Part shown: piece by piece, positions 10,101 to 17,794 of the stretch
Layout of the letters: every line of letters begins with the position of its first letter
Numbering within the stretch: the stretch's first letter is position 1
DNA from: an uncultured Eubacterium sp.
Lineage (GTDB): Bacteria > Bacillota > Clostridia > Lachnospirales > Lachnospiraceae
NCBI GenBank assembly: GCA_910584245.1
Contig: CAJTZF010000003.1
Coordinates: 121,753-185,752 of the forward strand
Length of the DNA stretch: 64,000 nt
Direction of reading: 5' to 3'
Program-made: the position numbers and the translations under genes
The notes under the pieces: model-generated
Seen by the model: only the letters and a program-made list of their open reading frames with translations
Databases searched by the model: none
What the model was told of the DNA's origin: nothing

Positions 10101-10180
10101 TCCAAATCCCCCGTCTCGGAAAACACCCGTCCCGAAGCAGTAAACACTTGGCGATTGGAAGCCTCCTCAGATAATCCCAT
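7142..10180 (-). CDS. SNF2-family DEAD/DEAH box helicase
   Basis: This is a large SWI2/SNF2-type ATP-dependent translocase (1012 residues from the chosen start). The C-terminal half has the full two-lobed motor: Walker A in LADDMGLGKTIQMIAF near residue 580, the Walker B box IIDEAQYIKNP, motif III LTGTPIENRLSELWSIFDY, and motifs V/VI in GGTGLNLTAADVVIHYD and QATDRTHRIGQ near 930. The N-terminal half is the poorly conserved bacterial SNF2-associated region. The start at 10180 (MGLSEEASN) follows ACGGAGGAGAGA directly; the frame extends to 10306 but that part covers the predicted promoter. Single-gene unit. Target (RNA polymerase recycling as in RapA, or DNA repair) cannot be decided from sequence. 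Confidence 0.93.
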   Translation of the reverse strand: MGLSEEASNRQVFTASGRVFSETGDLEPKKSSQELLDVMTELILQDRNQFCQEISHGDVKLEVTLHLFADAEEISLRIGRKQMYVIKSIKELVQNIREQNNVSYGKNLEFIHMQSSFTKESLPFISFLLRVDFPTIFYQSRHRMYRNESKNLRLDAGMLDEVMELYAGKEIFVDHPLMASRKEVPVCYGDPHLPVMVKRKAEGKPARIETAKIFLLEGTRHNYIFWKDCIYICSDGYCARMRGLLKMMAANMTRAERGEDYYLYHSLKSPQHYELYEKDFASFASTLLPVMEKYTDLHIEGVDFSDYMAEEGVYKLYLDLTEHNEVMCRATAIYGEKEHEFSEMAEVGQTYRDVRIEYEIRTLLDRYFPEKTEDGSRYLLREDDDRLAELVEYGIRQLEGLAEVYVSEAFRKIRVTGKLSVSVGMSTQWNLLRISWDVSGMSVDELHDVLQAYQQKRKYFRLKSGELLNLVSSGVDILSDMQEDLQLSKRQLESGGALVPLYHSIYVDSLMRENAKMIRVRCDKSYQTLIEHMDEKLTRNNEKPGIFRGELREYQMQGYSWACSLAEFGFGGVLADDMGLGKTIQMIAFLCGYKEKPNLIVCPASLVYNWEAEIQKFAPSLRVCLLVGSADEREELLKDYKSYDVVITSYDLLRRDIKQYKGRRFDCEIIDEAQYIKNPSTQISRAVKSVESRVRFALTGTPIENRLSELWSIFDYVLPGYLNRYKHFKETFEEKILLGTEEVADNALKRLQRMIAPFLLRRLKKDVLYDLPDKIEEVVYTKFDKDQEQLYRAVEKNILMNLKQKSDREVRENKIEILSEILKLRQICCDPSLLYENYEAGSAKLETCMEVISNAVEGGHKVLVFSQFTSMLHILEQRIRKQKLRLFVLTGSTDKKERRKIVERFQGGRADVCLISLKAGGTGLNLTAADVVIHYDPWWNVAAQNQATDRTHRIGQEKEVTVYKLIAKGTIEDRILNMQNEKQNLAEKVISAEGVSVAELSKEELLGLFEDN

Positions 10181-10253
10181 TCTCTCCTCCGTTCTGAAGC
10201 ATATTAACACACCTTCTTCAAAAAAAATTAATAAAATAGTTACTGTTATATAA

Positions 10254-10282
10254 ATAATACAATATTTTCCTAACAATTGCAA
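10254..10282 (-). promoter_or_regulatory. Putative promoter for the SNF2 helicase gene
   Basis: On the minus strand TTGCAA (10277-10282) and TATTAT (10254-10259) are separated by 17 bases in a very AT-rich stretch. The helicase start at 10180 is about 70 bases downstream. It is back to back with the MCP promoter on the other strand. Confidence 0.5.
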
Positions 10283-10299
10283 CTTATATAAATTACATC

Positions 10300-10328
10300 T
10301 TTCCACCTAACACCAAATGTGTTATACT
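10300..10328 (+). promoter_or_regulatory. Putative promoter for the MCP/ABC transporter genes
   Basis: TATACT at 10323-10328 is a near-consensus -10 box; TTTCCA at 10300-10305, 17 bases upstream, is a weak -35 box. The MCP start codon lies at 10366 after AAAGGAGAGAAAAGGAAT. I saw no sigma-28 type motif, although the product is a chemoreceptor. Confidence 0.45.
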
Positions 10329-10365
10329 GTACCTATGAAATGACTGCAAAGGAGAGAAAAGGAAT

Positions 10366-11919
10366 ATGTTACATTCAGCTACGAAGAAAAAAACAGACTC
10401 CGCGAATACCGAAGTACAAACGGCAAATGAAGCGCTGCTGGCGAATATTTCGGAATCCGCCCTTGCCAACCGGGTCGTATGCATTTCACTGACGATACTC
10501 GTTTCTGTCATCTGCCTTGCCTACGTGATTGAGGTCGTCAAGGGAAACCGGGAGCCCGCTTATGTTGTTGTCACTGTTGTCCTGTCTTTTTTGCCCGTTG
10601 CCATCGCCTGGGTTTTATTTCATAAAGACAAGGAAGATGTGCGGGTCAAATACGCTCTGGTCTATGGTTTTTTAATCCTATATACCTATCTTCTGTTTAC
10701 GGCGCAAAACGATCTGGTTTTTACATATGCAATCCCGGCTCTTATTGTCGTGACACTTTATAATGATATTCGTTTTACCCGTATTGTCGGAAGCTTTGTT
10801 ATCGTAGAAAACATTGTTTCAGCGGCCATGTTAGTTTACAGGGGAAATCTCGAGCCACAGGATATTGTTACCTTGGAAATCCAGATTCTCCTCCTGCTTA
10901 TAACCGTCGGATTTTTCTTTGCCGTATCCCATACATCTGCGAAATTCCAGCAGATCAAGCTATCCCGGATCCACGTGGAGAAAAACAAGGCGGACCACCT
11001 GCTGGAGCAAGTTCTCACGGTTTCGGGCCGCATGACGGAAAACATAAACTCGGTTACGGAACAGATGAACACATTAAATGACACGGTAGTACAAAATATG
11101 GATGCCATGTCCGAGGTTTCTTCCGGCACAGCGGAAACCGCAGAGGCGATACAGAACCAGCTGCAAAAAACATCGGAAATCCAAAACCACATCACAAACG
11201 TGGAGCACGCCTCCTCCGCCATTTCTTCCGACATGCAGCTGACGACGGAAGCAGTATCCGAGAGCACAAAACTCATCACGGGATTGCGCGAACTCGCGTC
11301 GTCCTCGGAGACAGCCGGAAATGATGTGGCAACTGCACTGGAATCCCTGCGCGAATACACCGGGCAGATGAATTCCATCACAGAACTGATTACCAGCGTC
11401 GCTTCACAGACAAGTCTTCTGGCGCTGAACGCCAGCATAGAAGCGGCCAGGGCAGGCGAAGCGGGCAAGGGATTTGCCGTCGTCGCCTCAGAAATATCAA
11501 ACCTGGCAGGGCAGACTACCGCTGCTACCGATAACATCGTCTCACTGATCGGTAACATTTCGAATCAGCTTCAAGTTATGATCAGCACGACAAATAAACT
11601 GATCAGCAGCAACCAGGAACAGAACCGGTCAGCTGGAAAGACAGCGGAAACGTTTGAAACGATTAATGACAAGATGACAAACATCAATTCCCGGACGCAG
11701 GAATTGAACCGGATCATCACAGACCTGGCTTCCGCCAATAAAACAATCGTGTCCAACATTCAGACTATCTCTGCCATTACAGAGGAAGTTTCCGCCCATA
11801 CAAATGAAACCTATACGAGCAGCGAGCGGAGTAAACAAATCGTAGAACAGGTAAACACTCTTGTGTCGTCTCTCAACGAGGATTCCAAAACACTGCAGTC
11901 CGCAGAACAAAAGGATTAA
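10366..11919 (+). CDS. Methyl-accepting chemotaxis protein with polytopic membrane sensor
   Basis: This 517-residue chemoreceptor signals to CheA/CheW. The C-terminal cytoplasmic domain is clear, with the signalling hairpin SLLALNASIEAARAGEAGKG near residues 345-365 and flanking heptad-rich methylation helices. The N-terminal 200 residues are unusual: instead of two helices around a periplasmic domain there are about six hydrophobic segments (from residue 37 to about 190) with short loops, so sensing may occur within the membrane. No HAMP domain is obvious. The gene precedes a polar amino-acid ABC transporter by 41 bases and may respond to the same ligand or to transporter state (inference). 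Confidence 0.92.
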   Translation: MLHSATKKKTDSANTEVQTANEALLANISESALANRVVCISLTILVSVICLAYVIEVVKGNREPAYVVVTVVLSFLPVAIAWVLFHKDKEDVRVKYALVYGFLILYTYLLFTAQNDLVFTYAIPALIVVTLYNDIRFTRIVGSFVIVENIVSAAMLVYRGNLEPQDIVTLEIQILLLLITVGFFFAVSHTSAKFQQIKLSRIHVEKNKADHLLEQVLTVSGRMTENINSVTEQMNTLNDTVVQNMDAMSEVSSGTAETAEAIQNQLQKTSEIQNHITNVEHASSAISSDMQLTTEAVSESTKLITGLRELASSSETAGNDVATALESLREYTGQMNSITELITSVASQTSLLALNASIEAARAGEAGKGFAVVASEISNLAGQTTAATDNIVSLIGNISNQLQVMISTTNKLISSNQEQNRSAGKTAETFETINDKMTNINSRTQELNRIITDLASANKTIVSNIQTISAITEEVSAHTNETYTSSERSKQIVEQVNTLVSSLNEDSKTLQSAEQKD

Positions 11920-11960
11920 ATTCTGAATGTTTTTATTACTATTATGAAGGAGATTTTACC

Positions 11961-12773
11961 ATGAAAAAATTTATTACTACAATACTTATAAGCGCACTCA
12001 CGTTATCCACCCTCACCGGTTGCGGCAACGTCGCAGATTCCGACAACTCAGCTTCTTCCGGCCAGAAATCTTTTACCGTAGGTTTCGACGCCGAATACCC
12101 GCCGTACGGATATATGGACGACAACGGGGACTACACTGGCTTTGACCTTGAAATGGCTGAGGAGGTATGCAAGCTCAACGGCTGGGAACTGAAAAAGCAG
12201 CCGATTTCGTGGGATAATAAGGACAATGAACTGAATACGGGCGCCATCGATTGTATTTGGAACGGCTTTACCGTCAACGGCCGTGAAGATAGCTATACCT
12301 GGTCCGACCCGTATGTAGACAATAGCCAGGTCATTGTAGTGGCAAAGAGTTCCGGCATATCCACACCGGCGGATCTTAAAGACAAAACCGTAGGCGTACA
12401 GGCCGCTTCCGCAGCACTTGACGTGTTAAAGAGCGAGGAGGAAGGCGGTCAGAAAGCCCTTTCCGATACATTTAAGGGACTCCAGGAATTTGGCGATTAC
12501 AATACTGCGTTTGTAGAGCTGGAAGCTGGTTCCATTGACGCCATCGCTATGGATATCGGCGTGGCCCAGTACCAGATCAAAAACCGCGGGGACGGAAAAT
12601 ATATCATTCTGGACGACCACCTGAATGCTGAGAAATATGCGATCGGTTTTAAGCTCGGCAACGAGGAGCTCCGGGACAAAGTAAATAAATCCCTTCATGA
12701 ATTAAAGGCCAATGGTAAATTTGATGAATTGGCAAAAAAATACAACTTAAGCGATATGACGTGCTTAGAGTAA
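11961..12773 (+). CDS. Amino-acid ABC transporter substrate-binding lipoprotein
   Basis: This is the extracellular solute receptor of a polar amino-acid uptake system. The 270-residue protein starts with a lipoprotein signal peptide and the lipobox LTGC (Cys about 22). The mature part is a SBP_bac_3 fold: FTVGFDAEYPPYGYMDDNGD, GFDLEMAEEV, CIWNGFTVNGRED, the hinge region DLKDKTVGVQAAS, and a closing DELAKKYN helix. AAGGAGATTTTACC precedes the ATG. It is followed by permease and ATPase genes in the usual order, 12 bases apart. Ligand is probably a polar or charged amino acid; the sequence alone does not settle which. Confidence 0.94.
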   Translation: MKKFITTILISALTLSTLTGCGNVADSDNSASSGQKSFTVGFDAEYPPYGYMDDNGDYTGFDLEMAEEVCKLNGWELKKQPISWDNKDNELNTGAIDCIWNGFTVNGREDSYTWSDPYVDNSQVIVVAKSSGISTPADLKDKTVGVQAASAALDVLKSEEEGGQKALSDTFKGLQEFGDYNTAFVELEAGSIDAIAMDIGVAQYQIKNRGDGKYIILDDHLNAEKYAIGFKLGNEELRDKVNKSLHELKANGKFDELAKKYNLSDMTCLE

Positions 12774-12785
12774 GGAGCAGGACGA

Positions 12786-13433
12786 ATGAGTTTTTCCACT
12801 ATGCTTTCACAGATGTCACAGGGTATGCTGAGTACCCTTGGCATCTTTGTGCTGACATTACTATTTTCCTTGCCGTTGGGCTTTCTCATAGCTTTCGGCC
12901 GAATGTCAAAATTCAAACCGATCAGCGGCGTCACCCGCATCTTTATCTCGATTATGCGCGGAACTCCGCTTATGCTTCAGCTTATGGTCGTTTATTTCTT
13001 TCCCTATTACCTATTTGGACTTCCCATCGCTTCCTGGCGTTTTCCCTCTATCGTCGTCGGCTTTTCAATCAATTATTCTGCCTATTTTGCAGAAATATAC
13101 CGCTCGGGCATCGAGGCGATACCGAAAGGACAGTATGAGGCCGCCACAATATTAGGCTATAGCCGGGTACAGGCGTTTATGAAAATCATTTTTCCCCAGG
13201 TAATCAAAATAATATTGCCTTCGGTGACAAATGAAATTATTACACTTGTCAAAGACACCTCGCTTGCTTACTCCCTTTCCTACATGGAAATGTTCAGTAT
13301 CGCAAAACAAATTGCGGCGAGAGAGACAACGCTGGTGCCATTTGCTATTTCCGCCCTGTTCTACTACATATTTAACCTTATTGTTACGTTCGTGATGGAG
13401 AAAATAGAAAAGAAAATGAACTATGAGAAATAG
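12786..13433 (+). CDS. Amino-acid ABC transporter permease (HisM/GlnP-like)
   Basis: This is the membrane subunit of the polar amino-acid importer (215 residues, about five transmembrane helices). It has the family signature IMRGTPLMLQLMVVYFF near residue 60 and the cytoplasmic EAA loop EAIPKGQYEAATILGYS near 105-120, which contacts the ATPase. The preceding AAGGAGCAGGACGA supports the ATG. The gene lies 12 bases after the receptor gene and 12 bases before the ATPase gene. With only one permease gene present, the transporter should use a homodimer. Confidence 0.94.
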   Translation: MSFSTMLSQMSQGMLSTLGIFVLTLLFSLPLGFLIAFGRMSKFKPISGVTRIFISIMRGTPLMLQLMVVYFFPYYLFGLPIASWRFPSIVVGFSINYSAYFAEIYRSGIEAIPKGQYEAATILGYSRVQAFMKIIFPQVIKIILPSVTNEIITLVKDTSLAYSLSYMEMFSIAKQIAARETTLVPFAISALFYYIFNLIVTFVMEKIEKKMNYEK

Positions 13434-13445
13434 GAGGAATCGGAT

Positions 13446-14228
13446 GTGAACAACTATCTTGAAATGAATCATGTAAAAAAATCCTTTGGCGGACTGCAAG
13501 TTCTGAAAGATATTTCTCTCTGCGTACATGCGGGAGAAGTCCTCTCGATTATAGGGCCGTCCGGTTCCGGCAAATCTACTTTGCTGCGGTGCGCGACCTT
13601 GCTTGAAAAAATGGATTATGGAGATTTATCTTATCTGGGACAGCAGGCGGCCACCATTCAGGGAGAGGGATGTGAATATGCCAAACCGTCTGCGCTCGAA
13701 AAAATTAAGGAATCCTTCGGGCTCGTGTTCCAGAATTTTAATTTATTTCCTCATTATACGGTGCTCAAAAATATCACGGATGCCCCTCTTCACGTGCAAA
13801 AACGACCAAAGGACGAAGTGATGAGGGAAGCGGAGGGGCTTTTAAAAAAAATGGGACTGGAAGATAAAGCGGACTATTATCCGCATCAATTATCCGGCGG
13901 CCAGCAGCAGCGCGTCGCCATCGCCAGGGCGCTGGCGCTAAATCCCAAAGTGCTGTTTTTTGACGAACCGACGTCAGCCCTGGATCCCGAGCTAACCGGG
14001 GAAGTGCTAAAGGTCATTAAATCTTTGGCCGAGGCAAATATGACGATGGTTATCGTAACCCATGAAATGGAATTTGCCAGAAATATATCCGACCGGGTCA
14101 TTTTTATGGACAAAGGTGTGATTGCGATCGAGGGAACGCCGGATGAGGTATTCCACTCCGACCACGACCGGATAAATGAATTTCTGGGAAAACTCAACCA
14201 GACAAAAGAACTGGCACACGAGCGGTAA
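13446..14228 (+). CDS. Amino-acid ABC transporter ATP-binding protein
   Basis: This is the ATPase of the polar amino-acid importer (260 residues). Seen: Walker A GPSGSGKS near residue 39, Q-loop in LVFQNFNLFPH, signature LSGGQQQRVAIARALA near 150, Walker B VLFFDEPTSALDPE and the switch His in VIVTHEME. Translation begins at GTG (13446), placed 8 bases after TAGGAGG; an ATG two bases earlier is out of frame. The stop codon lies in the loop of an intrinsic terminator. Confidence 0.95.
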   Translation: MNNYLEMNHVKKSFGGLQVLKDISLCVHAGEVLSIIGPSGSGKSTLLRCATLLEKMDYGDLSYLGQQAATIQGEGCEYAKPSALEKIKESFGLVFQNFNLFPHYTVLKNITDAPLHVQKRPKDEVMREAEGLLKKMGLEDKADYYPHQLSGGQQQRVAIARALALNPKVLFFDEPTSALDPELTGEVLKVIKSLAEANMTMVIVTHEMEFARNISDRVIFMDKGVIAIEGTPDEVFHSDHDRINEFLGKLNQTKELAHER

Positions 14229-14252
14229 ACCGCCTGTGCGCCATTTTCTTTT
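14213..14252 (+). terminator. Terminator after the amino-acid ABC operon
   Basis: GGCACACGAGCGGT and ACCGCCTGTGCGCC form an imperfect GC-rich stem with the ATPase gene's TAA in its loop, followed by ATTTTCTTTTC. The reverse reading is followed by AGTTCTTTTG, so it may also stop transcripts of the converging MCP gene. Confidence 0.75.
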
Positions 14253-14266
14253 CATTTTATCCACTA

Positions 14267-16282
14267 TTATTCTTCGATCTTAAACTGGGCAATCAAACCG
14301 TGAAGGATATCTGCCTGGCTGGAAAGCTCCTCGGATGAGGCAGCGCTTTCCTCTGCGGCAGAAGAATTCGTCTGTACCACATTCGATATCTGCTCGATCC
14401 TGTCATCAACTTCCGTAATCATCTTCGACTGCTCCTCGCTGGCAACCGCAATCGTATCAACAAGTTTCCGCACAGACTGCGCAAATCCACCTACCGATTG
14501 CATCGCCGTCACCGCCTGTTCTACCGCGTCTGCACCCGCTTCTACATCCGCGATTGACTGATTGATAAGCGTTGCGGTATCCTGCGCCGCCTCCGCCGTC
14601 TTCTCCGCAAGGCTCCTCACCTCCTCGGCTACGACGGCAAACCCCTTGCCCGCAGTTCCTGCTCTGGCCGCTTCAATCGCCGCATTTAGCGCAAGAATAT
14701 TTGTCTGAAAAGCAATATCCTCAATCGCTTTTATAATTTGGCCGATTTTTTCAGAGGAAACACTAATACCGGCCATTGTCTCCGACAAATGTTCCATTTT
14801 CACATTTGCATCCTCGATATGCTCTGCCGTCTTTTCTGAGAGTTCACTGGCCTCACTGCAATGCCTTGTATTTGTCTGTATACGGCCTGATATATCCCCG
14901 ATATTTTCAACAAGCGTATGAATAGCCTCTGCCTGTCTCGTCGCGCCCTGGGACAAGGACTGCGCCCCTTCCGATACCTGGTCGGCCCCGGCGCTGACCT
15001 GATCGGACGCAACCGTCATATCCCCCATCACTCTGACCAGCTTTGACTGGATCATTTTCAAGCTCTGTAACAGTACCGTAAAATCCCCGACATAATAAGT
15101 ATTGTTCTGACTGACGTCCACTGCAAAATTTCCATCTGCCATTTCTCCCAATATCCGCTCAACATCTTGTGTCGTCTCACGCAGAATATCGCACATCCTC
15201 CGGATTGTGTCCGCAATGATGCCCACCTCGTCTCCGCGCGAAGAAAATTTATCCAGTCCTTTATCCGCGGAAAGGTCCAACTGCCCCACTGTGGAGATCA
15301 CCGCTTCAATCTCCATAAGCTCCCTTCCCATTTTCCGCAGCCGCAGTAAAATAAGCAGCATAAGTACTACTGCCACCGCGGTACAGGCAACGCCCATCTG
15401 GAACCGAAGCGTATACACTGACCTAAAAATTTCATCCTGGTTATCACTTACCATAAAAATCCAACCCCGGTCGGCCAAATATCTATATACTGTAAATGTC
15501 CCGTCTTTCGCCAGATATGTACCTACCTCATCGCCCGCCTGTACTTTTTTCATGATTTCCAGGCAGCTCTCGTCTTCCGTCTCCGTATTTAGCATCGACG
15601 CGTCTTTATGATAGAGATATACGCCCGTCTCCGCATTGAGAAACGTGTACTGGCTATTTGGCAGCCCCTCCATGTCAAGCTCCAAAAGAGAATTCATCAG
15701 CTGGTCCGCAAACACGCCAGCTCCCACATATCCAATACATGAGCCATTTTCAAAAATAGGATGATACATAGAGAGGATCATATTACCCGTTCCGGGAGAT
15801 TTCATAATTCCCAGATTTGTAAGCTCCTGCTTCGCTAGTACCGTATTCTTAAACTTAGCCAGGGAATCGCCTTCCCGGGTAGTGATTCCGATCGCACTTT
15901 CCTCCGTATGTGTGAAAATATACGTATCCGGACTGCCAATATAGAGCCCTTCGAAAATGCCCTTAACCTTTGCAAAATCGACCGTATACTGCTGTGCTTT
16001 CTCCAGGCATGCCGCGTTGTCCGGATCCCGCAGCAAGTCTCTCACCTGGTCGGCAAGAGAAAAAGCTACCAGATATTCCTCCGCTTCAGAAACATAATTA
16101 TCAATAATAGCCGCCCGGGCCTCAACGGAATCGGTCATCTGGTTCGTAATATTTTTCTCTACCAGCGATGTGACATTGCGCGACATCATAACCCACAGCA
16201 GACACATCCCTGCCATTGTCACTACCGTAATAAAAATACCAATTTTCGTAGCTAATTTCCATCTCTTCCATATAAAATTCAT
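14267..16282 (-). CDS. Methyl-accepting chemotaxis protein with Cache sensor
   Basis: This is a classical transmembrane chemoreceptor of 671 residues. A hydrophobic segment at residues 13-31, an extracellular domain of about 250 residues with Cache-like features (EGLYIGSPDTYIFTHTE, YHPIFENGSCIGYVGAG, LNAETGVYLYHKD), a second membrane helix near 290-310, a HAMP region, and the signalling hairpin NILALNAAIEAARAGTAGKG near 545 are visible. The C-terminus ends without a CheR-tethering pentapeptide. It is the last gene of the minus-strand signalling array, 16 bases after the CheY-like gene, which suggests that the single-domain regulator and receptor are made together. Confidence 0.94.
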   Translation of the reverse strand: MNFIWKRWKLATKIGIFITVVTMAGMCLLWVMMSRNVTSLVEKNITNQMTDSVEARAAIIDNYVSEAEEYLVAFSLADQVRDLLRDPDNAACLEKAQQYTVDFAKVKGIFEGLYIGSPDTYIFTHTEESAIGITTREGDSLAKFKNTVLAKQELTNLGIMKSPGTGNMILSMYHPIFENGSCIGYVGAGVFADQLMNSLLELDMEGLPNSQYTFLNAETGVYLYHKDASMLNTETEDESCLEIMKKVQAGDEVGTYLAKDGTFTVYRYLADRGWIFMVSDNQDEIFRSVYTLRFQMGVACTAVAVVLMLLILLRLRKMGRELMEIEAVISTVGQLDLSADKGLDKFSSRGDEVGIIADTIRRMCDILRETTQDVERILGEMADGNFAVDVSQNNTYYVGDFTVLLQSLKMIQSKLVRVMGDMTVASDQVSAGADQVSEGAQSLSQGATRQAEAIHTLVENIGDISGRIQTNTRHCSEASELSEKTAEHIEDANVKMEHLSETMAGISVSSEKIGQIIKAIEDIAFQTNILALNAAIEAARAGTAGKGFAVVAEEVRSLAEKTAEAAQDTATLINQSIADVEAGADAVEQAVTAMQSVGGFAQSVRKLVDTIAVASEEQSKMITEVDDRIEQISNVVQTNSSAAEESAASSEELSSQADILHGLIAQFKIEE

Positions 16283-16298
16283 GACATTCTCTCCATTA

Positions 16299-16694
16299 TC
16301 ACTTGATTAAATTAAGTTTTCTAAGTTCATCCTCAAATTTCTCCTGCTCAATCGGCTTACCCGAAAAGAGCGTACAGCCGAGCTCAAATGCCATCTTAGC
16401 ATGTTTTTCATCCCTGAGTGCGGTCGTCACAATGACCTTTACCGCCTGTTTCTCAGCAATATTCCTCTCCTTCTCCAAATTCCGGATTCCCACCAGCGCC
16501 TGAAACCCATCCATCACCGGCATCATAATATCCAGACAGATCAGGTCATATGGCTTGCCGTCCTCCAATGCCATCAAAAATGCATCTACTGCCTCCATTC
16601 CATCCACAGCGACATCACATTCCCCATACTGGGAAAGGATTGCCACCATAAGCTTCCTCGTCACAAAATTATCTTCTGCCAATAAAATTCTCAT
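16299..16694 (-). CDS. Single-domain response regulator (CheY-like)
   Basis: This is a stand-alone receiver domain of 131 residues. The acidic pocket (LLAEDN), the phosphoacceptor Asp in DLICLDIMMPVMDG near residue 56, the switch Thr in VIVTTALRD and the conserved Lys in LFSGKPIE are all present, so phosphorylation should be possible. There is no output domain; it may act as a phosphate sink, relay step or CheY. I chose the ATG at 16694 (MRILLAEDN); the frame allows a start 21 bases earlier. Neighbours are the degenerate HD-GYP gene upstream and the MCP downstream. Confidence 0.9.
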   Translation of the reverse strand: MRILLAEDNFVTRKLMVAILSQYGECDVAVDGMEAVDAFLMALEDGKPYDLICLDIMMPVMDGFQALVGIRNLEKERNIAEKQAVKVIVTTALRDEKHAKMAFELGCTLFSGKPIEQEKFEDELRKLNLIK

Positions 16695-16719
16695 AACTTT
16701 TCTCCATTCACGCACAAAC

Positions 16720-17778
16720 TCAGCTAAACTGCCGAGCTATTTTACAGCATATATCCACGATGTCCGCGTTGAATTTCTTACCCGCTTCCTCTCTCAGAAC
16801 TGCGAGTGCATCCTCTCTCGTACACGCCTCCTTCTCTGTCAGCGTACAGTACCGCTCTATTACCGCGACAATCTGGGCCGCCAGCGGAATCTCCTCCTTC
16901 TTCAGGCCATCCGGATAGCCCGAGCCATCCCAGTTCTCATGATGATGATTTACTACATCAATAGACGTACTAATAAAATCATTGTAATCGCTGCTCACAT
17001 ACAAATCTCTCAGAAGATTGGCTCCCAATTTCGTATGTGTTTTTAAACAATCCATCTCCTCCTCGGTCAGATCCGTTTTCTTTTTCAAAAGCTCCACTGG
17101 TATTCCAATATTTCCAATATCACAGAGCGGGGCTGCCAGCTCTATCGTCTCAATAAACGTATCCGATATCTCATTTTCAAATAATGGGGACAGCTGCATG
17201 CCCTGTGCAAGTGTCCGGCAATTATTTCTAAGCCGCTCGATGTGCTCTTTCTCATAACAGGAATTTTGTGCTGCAATATTCGCCATTGCATACAATATAT
17301 TCTTCTTCTCCAGCTCCATCTGCATAAGCTGTTCACTGACGGTCACCTGAAGCCGGCGGTTCATTTCCAACAGCTCCTGCTTTGCCTCATACAACCGCAA
17401 ATACACGCCGACACGCGCCTGCACAACTTCAGGAACAAATGGCTTCGTTATATAATCCTCACCGCCCAGGCGGAACCCGTTCACAATACCCTCAGGATCA
17501 TCCACACCCGAAATAAAAACAATCGGTATATTCTTCGTGTCCTCTTTTGCTTTCAGCGTCCTGCACAGCTCGTAGCCATCCATGCCCGGCATAGAAATAT
17601 CCGTCAATATGAGCTGTGGTCGGAATTCCTTCACCATCTCCAATGCCCATTCTCCATTTTCCGCAAGAATAGGATCACATCCCATTCTTTTTACAATCTC
17701 TTCCAAAATCAGACGGTTTGACTCTACATCGTCCACGATCAGGACTCTCTTTCCTCCCACATGCTCTTCCTTACCCAT
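16720..17778 (-). CDS. Response regulator with degenerate HD-GYP domain
   Basis: A receiver domain (LIVDDVESNRLIL, phosphoacceptor in LILTDISMPGMDG) is joined by a coiled-coil helix (about 130-170) to an HD-GYP domain. The HHENWDGSGYPDG signature is intact, but the HD pair reads LCDIGNIGIP instead of LHDIGKIGIP, so the metal-ligand His is Cys and the following Lys is Asn; the later metal-ligand Asp (normally in ADVYDAL) reads VIERYCTL. Intact HD-GYP proteins hydrolyse cyclic di-GMP; this one is probably inactive or only binds ligand (inference). The start at 17778 follows AAAGAGGTGCATGT. 352 residues; 16 bases after the histidine kinase gene. Confidence 0.9.
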   Translation of the reverse strand: MGKEEHVGGKRVLIVDDVESNRLILEEIVKRMGCDPILAENGEWALEMVKEFRPQLILTDISMPGMDGYELCRTLKAKEDTKNIPIVFISGVDDPEGIVNGFRLGGEDYITKPFVPEVVQARVGVYLRLYEAKQELLEMNRRLQVTVSEQLMQMELEKKNILYAMANIAAQNSCYEKEHIERLRNNCRTLAQGMQLSPLFENEISDTFIETIELAAPLCDIGNIGIPVELLKKKTDLTEEEMDCLKTHTKLGANLLRDLYVSSDYNDFISTSIDVVNHHHENWDGSGYPDGLKKEEIPLAAQIVAVIERYCTLTEKEACTREDALAVLREEAGKKFNADIVDICCKIARQFS

Positions 17779-17794
17779 ACATGCACCTCTTTCC

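Noticed and set aside
10836..11558. Minus-strand open frame of 240 codons opposite the first MCP gene
   Set aside because: Ser/Cys/Val-rich composition typical of the reverse of MCP heptads; the MCP frame carries all motifs.
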